Below are positions 9,001 through 15,770 of a DNA stretch of 19,830 nt, piece after piece. The notes beneath the pieces are model-generated. The model was not told the DNA's origin and did no database searches. It saw nothing but the letters and a program-made list of their open reading frames with translations. A program made the translations under genes and the position numbers. The stretch is from Tritrichomonas foetus (taxonomy: Eukaryota > Parabasalia > Tritrichomonadida > Tritrichomonadidae). Position 1 is the stretch's first letter, and each line of letters opens with the position of its first letter. The stretch lies in the NCBI GenBank assembly GCA_001839685.1, contig MLAK01001333.1:1-19830 (forward strand), in the 5' to 3' direction.

Positions 9001-9934
9001 GCCACGTAAGCCTAAAAAGCGTTATCTTTCCTTAAGTTTCCCCGAATCTGTTTCAAGATACACTTCAAAATCATATTTTGCTACATCAAAACTCTTCATT
9101 GCTGATTTCCCACCAACTTCATCTCCTCAAAACAACAACAATCTCAACAGTTTAAATAATATTAATAGTTTGAATAGCTTGAATATTCCATCTTCATTAA
9201 TTACACCATTCCCTGATCCAGGACCAGGAATTCCTGCAGGAAGACCACCATATTCCCGCCTCAGTGATTACACTCAACCGCCTTCAAAATTATTCCCTGA
9301 TTCATTGATTGAAGAAGAAAGAAGTTGTCCGCCACCTAAAACTAAAACTTTAACACTTGATTCAAAAGCAAAGAAAATTTTCACAAAATTCGATTCAACA
9401 ACAAGTGATATTCAAAATGATGTAAAAGAAAAGGCAAGTGATATGAATATCGTAGTCCAATGCTATAAATCATTTTTAAGTGAACAAAATAAAGCAATAG
9501 CTCAAATAAACTCCGATTTTCAAGTTCAAGCTACCCAGATGAATCGAAATATACAAAATGTAATGATGGATGTTGAAAAATCATATCGTTCCGCAATTGC
9601 TTCATTAAATGTTGCACAAAAAGGCTTAAATCAAATGCAAGCACCACCAACAGTCATTATTAAATCTCCAAAGCAGCAAGTAGTCCAACAACTACCAAAG
9701 AAAAAAAAGAGGAGAGTAATTGAACATCTCGAAAACTTTGACAGTTTTGATGACTTGGATGATGATTTTTATGCTGGCTCGTCAGTTCAGCGGGATGCAA
9801 GACGGAAACTGAAAAAGTGGCATAAAGAAGGTTTAGAAACTCAAAAAGAAATTCAAACTACAAAAAGAGCTTTTAAGGCTCTTCGTGGTAGAACTGTTAC
9901 TTTGTCATCATCTTCTGATGATGATTCATATTAA
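6005..9934 (+). CDS. CEP164: CEP164-like WW-domain, long coiled-coil protein
   Basis: A 1309-residue protein. Residues about 40-110 match the CEP164 N-terminus: a helix 'PTQQEITDYMVWLGAD', then 'YIGREALVAPLPEGWK' (family pattern AREGxVAPLPxxWK) leading into a WW domain with Trp78, the YF pair at 91-92 and Trp101-x-x-Pro104 in 'GESLWDHPLD'. CEP164 is a distal-appendage protein of the mother centriole/basal body, needed for docking and flagellum assembly. Residues 110-230 are Pro/Ser/Asn-rich; 235-960 are almost unbroken coiled coil, including a 52-residue repeat; about 1040-1110 is Pro/Asn-rich ('FPDPGPGIPAGRPP'); the tail has a KKKKRR patch, an acidic 'FDSFDDLDDDF' and a Ser/Asp end. I use ATG 6005, which has CAACTTTTTCT directly before it; ATG 6080 begins just ahead of the conserved region and is possible. 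Orthology rests on the N-terminus only, since coiled coils are not diagnostic. Confidence 0.72.
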   Translation: MEAQNFLLRISRLFESTKGNLKRNEMDDDYEELPEHIEEPTQQEITDYMVWLGADVEKDKDLFYIGREALVAPLPEGWKSYQKKSGGEPFYFNTLTGESLWDHPLDSHFQKVFKEAKQRKLSGQSAASRPQAQLAGPKPESTANKSGAKPLLAISKENKTPMSLGPLKNTPKMNSPPSSPAVSSNPNSTSVNHNSAQNQNNKTPNPVVDRSGNALNKNAHQNMNNSLKSQNSKDEISKLSNYGEKEKTQLRNQLEAELNEIKRNHQLKIDALNKANNEEEKKLKSLKEELLNKRESLEEELNAIKKEHERKKSEMKSQNGLEIQRLRQQLDENTKRLKDQIADSEQELKNKQNSPSKLSTLHLKDQIADSQNAELDEMREQFEHQKKRLQSLYDDELETLKRTHSKRIENEKASLQSEIDDLKVEYDKKKSNIEADFQKQFREFSRKQNDQLEKDIQEKKNEIEENYQKEIKEIQETFDKKKNKLQSQLDDEVNEIAEKTQVQNAQLKESSQNQLKIKSLQKEQKQKIEEMKENFDNEIKELKANHKKEIEKHKQSNEDEIESLQSTLEKKKSQLEKEIKNLEKEFRNKKNQIDEENEQEIEEIKENHRKQIDEIRNQQQKSLTQAQKAELNQMKSNFEDQKEQLKEDLENKLNDIKELYQTKITKMKQDQKKQLNEAHSESIQKYQQEFEEQKNRISMQFNAEIESLKTQHETRVFNLKEKQQQQLNLTQSSELSKMKNDFIDQKSELNEQFENEIKDLTATHKKKINKLKKDQQKKLNKIQADFEEEKAQLTESHEEEIEELKNQQQKGLEKLKSLKFKQSQQISSQEEELNLLQSEFDSKKAKMNAQFQMEVNNAKLMHQRNMEQIKLMQQNEMISNAEIEAFRANLNQSKLEERQKFQREIEEMKAQHEEKVEKKSEKYQNQLKIMKMNYEHEIELTKAKYESEKLKLDLEQNSLQNNENEPNNHSNPNFITNIQNKRKSNQILMFSSSIPFSIKPRKPKKRYLSLSFPESVSRYTSKSYFATSKLFIADFPPTSSPQNNNNLNSLNNINSLNSLNIPSSLITPFPDPGPGIPAGRPPYSRLSDYTQPPSKLFPDSLIEEERSCPPPKTKTLTLDSKAKKIFTKFDSTTSDIQNDVKEKASDMNIVVQCYKSFLSEQNKAIAQINSDFQVQATQMNRNIQNVMMDVEKSYRSAIASLNVAQKGLNQMQAPPTVIIKSPKQQVVQQLPKKKKRRVIEHLENFDSFDDLDDDFYAGSSVQRDARRKLKKWHKEGLETQKEIQTTKRAFKALRGRTVTLSSSSDDDSY
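7730..8480 (+). repeat. 52-residue tandem repeat inside the CEP164-like coiled coil
   Basis: Within the coiled coil, units of 52 residues recur in register (about residues 577-825). Each has an aromatic-x-x-(D/E/K)-(Q/K)-K start (for example 'NFEDQKEQL', 'EFEEQKNRI', 'DFIDQKSEL'), then an 'EIxxLxxxH' step and a 'QQQ..L' or 'QKKQL' end. The last unit starts one heptad early. The spacing is constant to the residue between units, which points to internal duplication rather than composition alone. Confidence 0.65.
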
Positions 9935-10340
9935 TTTGTTTGTTAAATATATAGATTCATTTTTTATTTGATTTTTTCGATATTTCTTAAAAAGAAAGAA
10001 ATTAGTGTTTGGATTCGGAATAGAATAATTCCACTATTTTCCAAAGAATATTGCTTCATTGGCGTAATTTTTCATTTTTCCAAAGCGCGCCAAAATCGGG
10101 TAAAACTTTTTCAATGGTGTACACCATTGTCATCAACAACTTTTTCTGTTTATTCAAAAAAAAAAAAACTTTACTTTCACTTTCTATTGTAATAATTCAT
10201 TAATTGAAGGAGCATTGTGGAATTGATAACAAATCGATTGGCTATCATTCAAATTATTGAATGTTAAATTGTTTTCTTGATATACAAATTTTAATTAAAG
10301 GTCAATATCATCACGAAGTATGGCCAATATTTTCTGATGT
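9935..10340. promoter_or_regulatory. Intergenic region with an 18-bp perfect palindrome
   Basis: Between two plus-strand genes lie 406 bases that hold no convincing gene; a 74-codon frame at 9968-10192 has low-complexity content and an A-run, and I reject it. The notable element is CAATGGTGTACACCATTG at 10112-10129, a perfect 18-bp palindrome, about 210 bases before the next ATG. It sits in a less AT-rich patch (GCGCGCC and CGGG just upstream). It could be a dimer-binding operator, but no function is shown. Confidence 0.45.
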
Positions 10341-11762
10341 ATGGTCAAATTTACCATCAACAAAAAAATGGAAATCGATTTTCAAGAAGGCTGCGAGAAA
10401 CTTCAAAATCTGATTTTCCGCATTCGTGATGCCCTTAAAATCGGTGACCAAGCCTCCAAAACAGAACAATTCGAGAAAATCGTCAGCGAGTTTTTCAAAG
10501 ATTCAAGTGATTGTGAATATTTGGCCGGTGTTGTTCAAATGTTTTCACAAACTGCTGAAATGCTCAGCACACCCGAAGCAAAGAAAAAATACGACTCAGT
10601 TCGTGGAAAAGTTTTCGAAGATGATATAATTACCCATCCTTTATATACAAGCCTCTACTTCACTTCACTTCAATTAGAGAAAGAAAACAAATACTTGAAG
10701 CAAAGTAGTGGCGAAATGGCAACCTTCGCTAACGCTCTAGCCAAATCCGAAACAGATCGAAATCAACTTGTTCAACAAAACGCAAAACTCGCTACTCAAC
10801 ACAAGGCAGAACTCGAAGCACAAAATAGAGCTGTCCATGAACTCACTCGAAAGTTACTCATCGCCGAAGAACAGGTTCAGAAATTAACAACGACTAATCA
10901 GGCACTTTCAAAGCGCGGAAAAGGCCAAGCGGAGGCTCTCAATAACGAAATACTGAAATTGACCAGCGAAATTCGTACAAAAACCGAACAGATTCAAATG
11001 ATCGAAGATCAAGGGAGACAAACTTCAATGATGCTCACAAATGAAATGAATGATTTGAAGGCAAAATTGGCCAATGCACTGAAATCCCAACCAAAGAAAA
11101 GTGGCGAAGTTGCAGACGATGTCAATCTCGCCAATAAGATTTGCGCAAACTTATTGGCGAGTCTCAAATCTAAGCAGCAGTTCATCAGTGAGATTATCGG
11201 CCCTGAAACTGAATCAGCCGATCTTCTCAAATCAGCAGAAAAGCAGCTCGATTCTGTCAGAAAAGAATTCGAGGAAAGGAAGGCCAATATTGAAAATGTT
11301 AAACAGCAAATTTCCCAAAAAGAAGATGAAATTAAAACCTTGTCAGCAGACACTCAAAATTTGGCACAAGAAACTCAAACAGCTCAACAAAACTTAATTG
11401 ATAGTGAAACAAAAGTGACTCAGCTTTCATCTGAAAAGGAGGCAGCCGAAAAAGAGCTTTCCGAACTCAACCAGAAATTGGCGACTTTGGCCACAGACAA
11501 AGAAGAGAAAGAACAACAGCTTGGAAACGTCAAAAATGAAATCCAACAAAAGAAGAACGAGTCTCAAACAGTCATTGAAAACGTTGAAAGACTGGAAAAT
11601 GAAATCAGGAGCTTCAATGAAACCCTCAGCCAGCAGAAGCAGAAAATTGAGGCAGCAACAACAAGTATCGACCAAATAGAAGAAAAGAAGAACGAACTTA
11701 GAAACAGGATTGGAAACGTGCTCAAGAACCTCAACGATCAGCTCCAACAGGCAGACGCATGA
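10341..11762 (+). CDS. Coiled-coil protein of unknown function
   Basis: A 473-residue protein. An in-frame TGA at 10335-10337 limits the start to ATG 10341 or ATG 10368; the second gives 'MEIDFQEGCEKLQNLIFRIR' and drops nine residues. Residues about 10-110 look like a small helical domain ('LQNLIFRIRDALKIGDQ', 'FKDSSDCEYLAGVVQMFSQT'). From about 115 to the end it is coiled coil, rich in Gln, Glu, Lys and Ala, with a break near 250-300 (KSQPKKSGEVADD, then 'NLANKICANLLASLKSKQQF'). There are no membrane segments and no signal peptide. Its codons use more C and G than the neighbouring large coiled-coil gene, which can go with high expression. Nothing identifies a partner; a cytoskeletal or trafficking structural role is only a guess. 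Confidence 0.75.
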   Translation: MVKFTINKKMEIDFQEGCEKLQNLIFRIRDALKIGDQASKTEQFEKIVSEFFKDSSDCEYLAGVVQMFSQTAEMLSTPEAKKKYDSVRGKVFEDDIITHPLYTSLYFTSLQLEKENKYLKQSSGEMATFANALAKSETDRNQLVQQNAKLATQHKAELEAQNRAVHELTRKLLIAEEQVQKLTTTNQALSKRGKGQAEALNNEILKLTSEIRTKTEQIQMIEDQGRQTSMMLTNEMNDLKAKLANALKSQPKKSGEVADDVNLANKICANLLASLKSKQQFISEIIGPETESADLLKSAEKQLDSVRKEFEERKANIENVKQQISQKEDEIKTLSADTQNLAQETQTAQQNLIDSETKVTQLSSEKEAAEKELSELNQKLATLATDKEEKEQQLGNVKNEIQQKKNESQTVIENVERLENEIRSFNETLSQQKQKIEAATTSIDQIEEKKNELRNRIGNVLKNLNDQLQQADA

Positions 11763-11979
11763 AAAGGATATATTTAGATAATTTCTGATGAACAATATGA
11801 TATTAATAAACAATATATGTGTTTAACCTTTTCTCTTCATATCTATTTCTTCAAGGAATTTTTTTCGTTATTGTGATTTTTTCTTGAATGTATTTATATT
11901 AAGATTATACTCAATGAAACAATGAATGAAATAAGAAAAATGGTAAATAAGAATCAACCATAAAAACATTTACTATAAA
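11763..11979. other. Short convergent intergenic region
   Basis: The 3' ends of two convergent genes meet here in 217 AT-rich bases with TTAATAAA and similar runs that could serve polyadenylation. No gene is visible. Confidence 0.4.
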
Positions 11980-13950
11980 TTACAAATCTGTCGCAGGTGC
12001 AGATCTCGCGAGTCTCAGCAATTTCTTTGGAAAGAGATTCCCAAGTGGTTTCACAGAAATATGAGGGCCCTTGTTGATCGCTTTGAATGATGAATATCGT
12101 TGAGCAGTTCTTGGTGTCATTGAAGATTCAATTTTCCCGTTTGGAGTTGGCGGCATGACTCCAATCACGGGAAGTGAATTTTTATGTCCGTCTTTTATCA
12201 TTCCCATTTCAGTTTCAAGTTTTGTTTTACGAGATAGGATAGATTTCATTTTAATTTCTTGGTTCCTTTGAATCAAATTTATGTTTCGTTCGCAATGCTG
12301 TTCAAAAACATCCAATTCCTGTTTTTGCTTCATTAGTATTTTTTTCTGCTGCTTTTTCATTTCAAAAATCGCTCTCAACTGGCTTTCACTGCTTTCTGCT
12401 TTTTCTGCTTCTTTAATTTTCTGATGCACAACAGCAGCTTTATCATACATTTTAGATAGTACCATCGATCTTTCCATTTTTTTCAATTGGAGGAGTCTTG
12501 ATGAAGGCTTTTCGAAAATTCGTAAATATTCAGGATCATTCCATTTTGCTTCGAATTCTTCGAGCTCAGTTGAATGATTAACTTTTATTGCTAATCTTCT
12601 TTTATTTTGTTTTTCTTTTTCTTCTCTAATTAATGATTTTGTTTCTCGATTTAATTCTTTAATTCGTGCTTCAGTTTCGTCAACTTTTTCTTCAACAGAA
12701 GTTACCTTTTGTGAAAATTCCACTTTTTTTGCATTCTTCGTCATAACTGTGAGTAGTTTGTTAGTTAAATTATGATATTTTTGAGCAATGTCGTATTTCT
12801 GTCGAACAATATTATTAACCTTTTCTCTCTGTAAGTATTGAACAAGTCTTGGTCTCATTTCAACTTCTTCTGGTATTTTTCCTTTTTTCTCGAAATTTCG
12901 TAATAATGTGGAAAGTTGCAGATCAAGTTCAGGGGAAGTAGTTAAAGGTGGTAAATCATTTAGTGATAAATCTGAAGCAAGTTTAAAGTTATTTCGAACT
13001 TTCGCAGGTTTCTCATCATCATTTCCATAATAGTTAACAGTATCTTGTACTTCATCAAAATCAACATGAATTTGTGGATCTTGATTTTGATCATATTCAG
13101 GAGCCGTTCCCCGATCTGGGTTCTTTTCGATATCATCAATTTCAATATCTGGTGTTTCCTTAGGCATATCAATTGATTGGTTTTCATCGTTTGGGTAGTC
13201 GTCAATGAAATCATTTGCTTCATCCAGTTCCAACACTTGTTTTTTGACGTCATTTTCATCTTCGAAGTCATCAATGAAGTCATCATCAGGAGCTGCAATC
13301 TGCTCTTCTTGAGGCAAGTCATTTTCATTATCAATATTTCCGGTATTACTAATTTCTGTATTATCATTTTCATTAGCAAAATTTTCGGTATTACTAATTT
13401 CTGTATTTTTATTTTCATTATTTGTATTTTCATCATCGTGATTGGCACTAATGTTTTCATTGGTGATATTTTCTGTTTTATTGTGATTCATTTCTTCTTC
13501 TGGGTTCATTTGTTCGATAGCTTCAATCCCAGGCATTTCGTTCATTTGGAGCATTTCATCATTTTCAGGTCCCATCAATTGGTCAGTCATCAAATTCATC
13601 ATTTCATTCAATCCAACTGGTTCGAAGTCTTTAATTTGATTTGAATCTCCATTATGATTTGAATTTTCATTTTCATTTGTTTTTGTTTCATTTTCTTTCA
13701 TTCTGATGTGATCTTTATCTAATTGAGTTAGTCCATAAACGTTCGTCTCTGTATCTGGCTGGTTTTCTTTGTTAATTTCATTCTTTAATTTTTGATCCCT
13801 TCGCTGGCCGTAACGAGAATTCGTTGGACGAGAATAATTATTTCCTTTTTGATTTAGCGGTTTCGGCGATGGATTCGGACGAGTTTTTACTTCAAGTGAA
13901 GTATGAGGACGGTTCTTCCCTTCCTTCTTTGAAGGCAGAACTTTCGTCAT
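11980..13950 (-). CDS. Asn/Glu-rich, C-terminal coiled-coil protein, trichomonad type
   Basis: A 656-residue protein. The frame is open ten codons further up through a TTG, but the first ATG is at 13950 ('MTKVLPSKKEGKNRPHTSLE'). Residues 1-60 are basic and Pro/Ser-rich; 60-350 are extremely acidic and Asn-rich and include a 15-residue tandem repeat and two copies of a DFIDD(F/Y) motif. Residues about 360-600 are helical/coiled coil: 'MRPRLVQYLQREKVNNIVRQ', 'LLQLKKMERSMVLSKMYDKA' and 'QKIKEAEKAESSES'. The pattern of a 'RxMExxxVLxKxYDKAxxV' helix followed by a long charged helix recalls coiled-coil families common in trichomonads, but I cannot name it. The tail is basic ('PLGNLFPKKLLRLARSA'). 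There is no membrane segment. A cytoskeleton-linked role is inferred only from composition. Confidence 0.75.
   Translation of the reverse strand: MTKVLPSKKEGKNRPHTSLEVKTRPNPSPKPLNQKGNNYSRPTNSRYGQRRDQKLKNEINKENQPDTETNVYGLTQLDKDHIRMKENETKTNENENSNHNGDSNQIKDFEPVGLNEMMNLMTDQLMGPENDEMLQMNEMPGIEAIEQMNPEEEMNHNKTENITNENISANHDDENTNNENKNTEISNTENFANENDNTEISNTGNIDNENDLPQEEQIAAPDDDFIDDFEDENDVKKQVLELDEANDFIDDYPNDENQSIDMPKETPDIEIDDIEKNPDRGTAPEYDQNQDPQIHVDFDEVQDTVNYYGNDDEKPAKVRNNFKLASDLSLNDLPPLTTSPELDLQLSTLLRNFEKKGKIPEEVEMRPRLVQYLQREKVNNIVRQKYDIAQKYHNLTNKLLTVMTKNAKKVEFSQKVTSVEEKVDETEARIKELNRETKSLIREEKEKQNKRRLAIKVNHSTELEEFEAKWNDPEYLRIFEKPSSRLLQLKKMERSMVLSKMYDKAAVVHQKIKEAEKAESSESQLRAIFEMKKQQKKILMKQKQELDVFEQHCERNINLIQRNQEIKMKSILSRKTKLETEMGMIKDGHKNSLPVIGVMPPTPNGKIESSMTPRTAQRYSSFKAINKGPHISVKPLGNLFPKKLLRLARSAPATDL
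13326..13430 (-). repeat. 45-bp (15-residue) tandem repeat in the Asn/Glu-rich region
   Basis: Two copies of NTEISNT(E/G)N(F/I)(A/D)NEND occur back to back, with a partial third (NTNNENK). At DNA level the block CGGTATTACTAATTTCTGTA recurs on the plus strand at 13341 and 13386, exactly 45 bases apart and identical, so the duplication is recent. Confidence 0.8.
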
Positions 13951-14241
13951 TCGGAAGGCGGGCAAATTTTTACTTTTCAAAGATTTCCACTATTCAAAAT
14001 TGAAAGATTGTAAAAAATCGTTATTTCACAAAATCATCAGCTTTTTCAATGAATCATCACCTCTATTCTACAAATTACCGTAAATTCTGAATATTTTGAA
14101 TGGTTTACAGTCGAATTCCTCAATTTTTTCTATGTACCAAACTGTCTAACATTCATGATCTATATCTCATTCCAAATAAATTATGAGATAATTTCGAAGT
14201 TAATTCTATGATAAATATAAAATATACTTTATTAAATCCTC

Positions 14242-15282
14242 TTAATATACAATTTTATTAATACTCCAATCATAACATAAATTTCCATTTGGATAAAGAA
14301 TTAATTTTTCTTTTCTTTCGCTCATATGACATTCAACCATTGTGTTATAATCTGAAACCGAGAAATTCACAATTACACCATCATATTCATATCTCACATT
14401 TATGAAGTAATAACCACAAACGGCACTTACAAAATGCCATTCTTGACTATTTTCAATTTCTTGTAAGATTGAATCGAAATCAACATGATTCTCTTTACAA
14501 TAAATACTAGTTTCATTTTCATCAACAACACCTTCACAAATGGCAAGTTGACGAAATCCAATTTTTTTGAAATTTAGCGATTTTCCATATTTGACATACT
14601 CTATAATTTCTGGGAGTGAATCTATTCCACCTTTTTGCATAACACAAACCAATTTCGTATCAATAAGCGGTTGAATTAATTGAACTCTTTCTTCAAAACC
14701 ATCTGTGTTAACATGATATCTCATAATTTTTTTATTTATCGTTTCATTATAATGATGCCTTGATATCTGAATTTGTTTGAACTTGGGATTTTCTTTGATT
14801 ATTTTCTTGAGCTTTTCATAAACTTTCTTTCCTTCTGTTAAATTTGAATACATGATAACTCTTTGAATCACTTTTTTTCCAGATTCTTCAACTTCACGAG
14901 ATGTCCTCAAAAAGTCATCGATCTGATCAATACCAAGTATTGGTTCAAGACCAGATATAGAAATTGATAAATCAAATCCATCAAGTTGTTCAAGAATTTC
15001 TTTAAATTTCGCAACTCTTTCATGATGAATCATACAATTTTTTCCAACTTCTTCAATATCAACAATTCCATTCTTTGAAAATGTTTCAGAACAAAATAAG
15101 CAATTAGCAGTACATCCTTGATCAATGTAAGGTGTAAAAGATGCATTTCTTCGCAATTTGATGTTTTTCCCACCAAGATTTACATCTTGGTAAATTGCAT
15201 TGTGATATTTGTCCGAAATATCATGTCCATGCTTTTTTGAGATCTGAGTAACTAATATCTTGAAATTATGGAATGATTCCAT
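14242..15282 (-). CDS. Radical SAM domain protein
   Basis: A 346-residue protein. Cys57-x3-Cys61-x2-Cys64 ('QGCTANCLFCSET') is the radical SAM motif that binds a [4Fe-4S] cluster and S-adenosylmethionine. 'SISISGLEPIL' (106-116) occupies the place of the GGEP SAM-contacting strand. Further (beta/alpha) strands are visible: 'RVIMYSNL', 'FKQIQISRHHYNE', 'TKLVCVMQKGGIDSLPEIIE' and 'FKKIGFRQLAICEG'. The end 'LILYPNGNLCYDW' resembles the closing strand of bacterial radical SAM proteins (hxPxGxL). I see no CxxC-rich SPASM or TRAM auxiliary domain; Cys82 and late cysteines are scattered. No hydrogenosomal presequence is evident, so a cytosolic site is likely. The family has many reactions and the substrate cannot be read from the sequence. 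It does not look like the usual eukaryotic members (lipoate synthase, Elp3, Tyw1, viperin), which favours acquisition from an anaerobic bacterium, but this is inference. Confidence 0.8.
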   Translation of the reverse strand: MESFHNFKILVTQISKKHGHDISDKYHNAIYQDVNLGGKNIKLRRNASFTPYIDQGCTANCLFCSETFSKNGIVDIEEVGKNCMIHHERVAKFKEILEQLDGFDLSISISGLEPILGIDQIDDFLRTSREVEESGKKVIQRVIMYSNLTEGKKVYEKLKKIIKENPKFKQIQISRHHYNETINKKIMRYHVNTDGFEERVQLIQPLIDTKLVCVMQKGGIDSLPEIIEYVKYGKSLNFKKIGFRQLAICEGVVDENETSIYCKENHVDFDSILQEIENSQEWHFVSAVCGYYFINVRYEYDGVIVNFSVSDYNTMVECHMSERKEKLILYPNGNLCYDWSINKIVY

Positions 15283-15770
15283 TTTATTAATACACTTTTG
15301 ATTCGACTATTTGAAATTCCTTCTCAATTTTTACAAAAATCATTCAAAAAGTTCGCCCATAAATGAATGAGGCATACAAGTCATTTCATGGAAATGTCGA
15401 TTTTTATATTGATCTAGTTAATGGAATTCTGTGAAAATATCATCAACTATGAAAGAATTAATATAGAAGAACATTCATTAGAATTCTCAATTCGTTCTCA
15501 GTACTAATTTTGAAAAATAATGATACCATTCTTTTATTCATATGCATACAACATTTTGTCCATCTTTTAATTCTAATTAAATGGAAATTAAAAGAATATT
15601 CCATGAGTTAATCTTTAGAGAATTTCAATATTTATTTGGTCAATTATCATGCCAAATAAATATTGAAAAATATCGAATAGAAAAAATTAAACGTTCGCGT
15701 AAAACGGATTGTTACGTTATTTAGAAATCCAAATTTTTTCTCGCTTTTAAAACAGAAACTTTAAAACGTA
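15283..15770. promoter_or_regulatory. Divergent intergenic region with nested inverted repeats
   Basis: The shared upstream region of the radical SAM gene and RSPH9. It holds a perfect 17-bp stem (15623-15639 with 15652-15668, loop 12) and, just before it, a 10-bp stem TCTTTTAATT/AATTAAAAGA. Closer to RSPH9 are ACGTT/AACGT-type words (CGTTCGCGT, TTACGTTA) and GAAACTTTAAAACGTA immediately before the ATG. These may be promoter elements. No gene is seen. Confidence 0.45.
15623..15668. repeat. Perfect 17-bp inverted repeat with 12-base loop
   Basis: TTTCAATATTTATTTGG and its exact reverse complement CCAAATAAATATTGAAA flank TCAATTATCATG. Pairing stops cleanly at both ends. It lies about 100 bases before the RSPH9 start codon. 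Confidence 0.85.

Noticed and set aside
9968..10192. 74-codon plus-strand frame between the CEP164-like and coiled-coil genes
   Set aside because: Its protein is dominated by Phe, Lys and Ile from AT-rich runs, includes an A-run encoding KKKK, and has no recognisable pattern; it is more likely untranslated.
11427..11813. 128-codon minus-strand frame with many Leu, Phe and Cys, resembling membrane segments
   Set aside because: It is the antisense of a Glu/Lys/Gln-rich coiled coil, which always reads as Phe/Leu/Ser; the same holds for 13177-13644 and 7358-7546.
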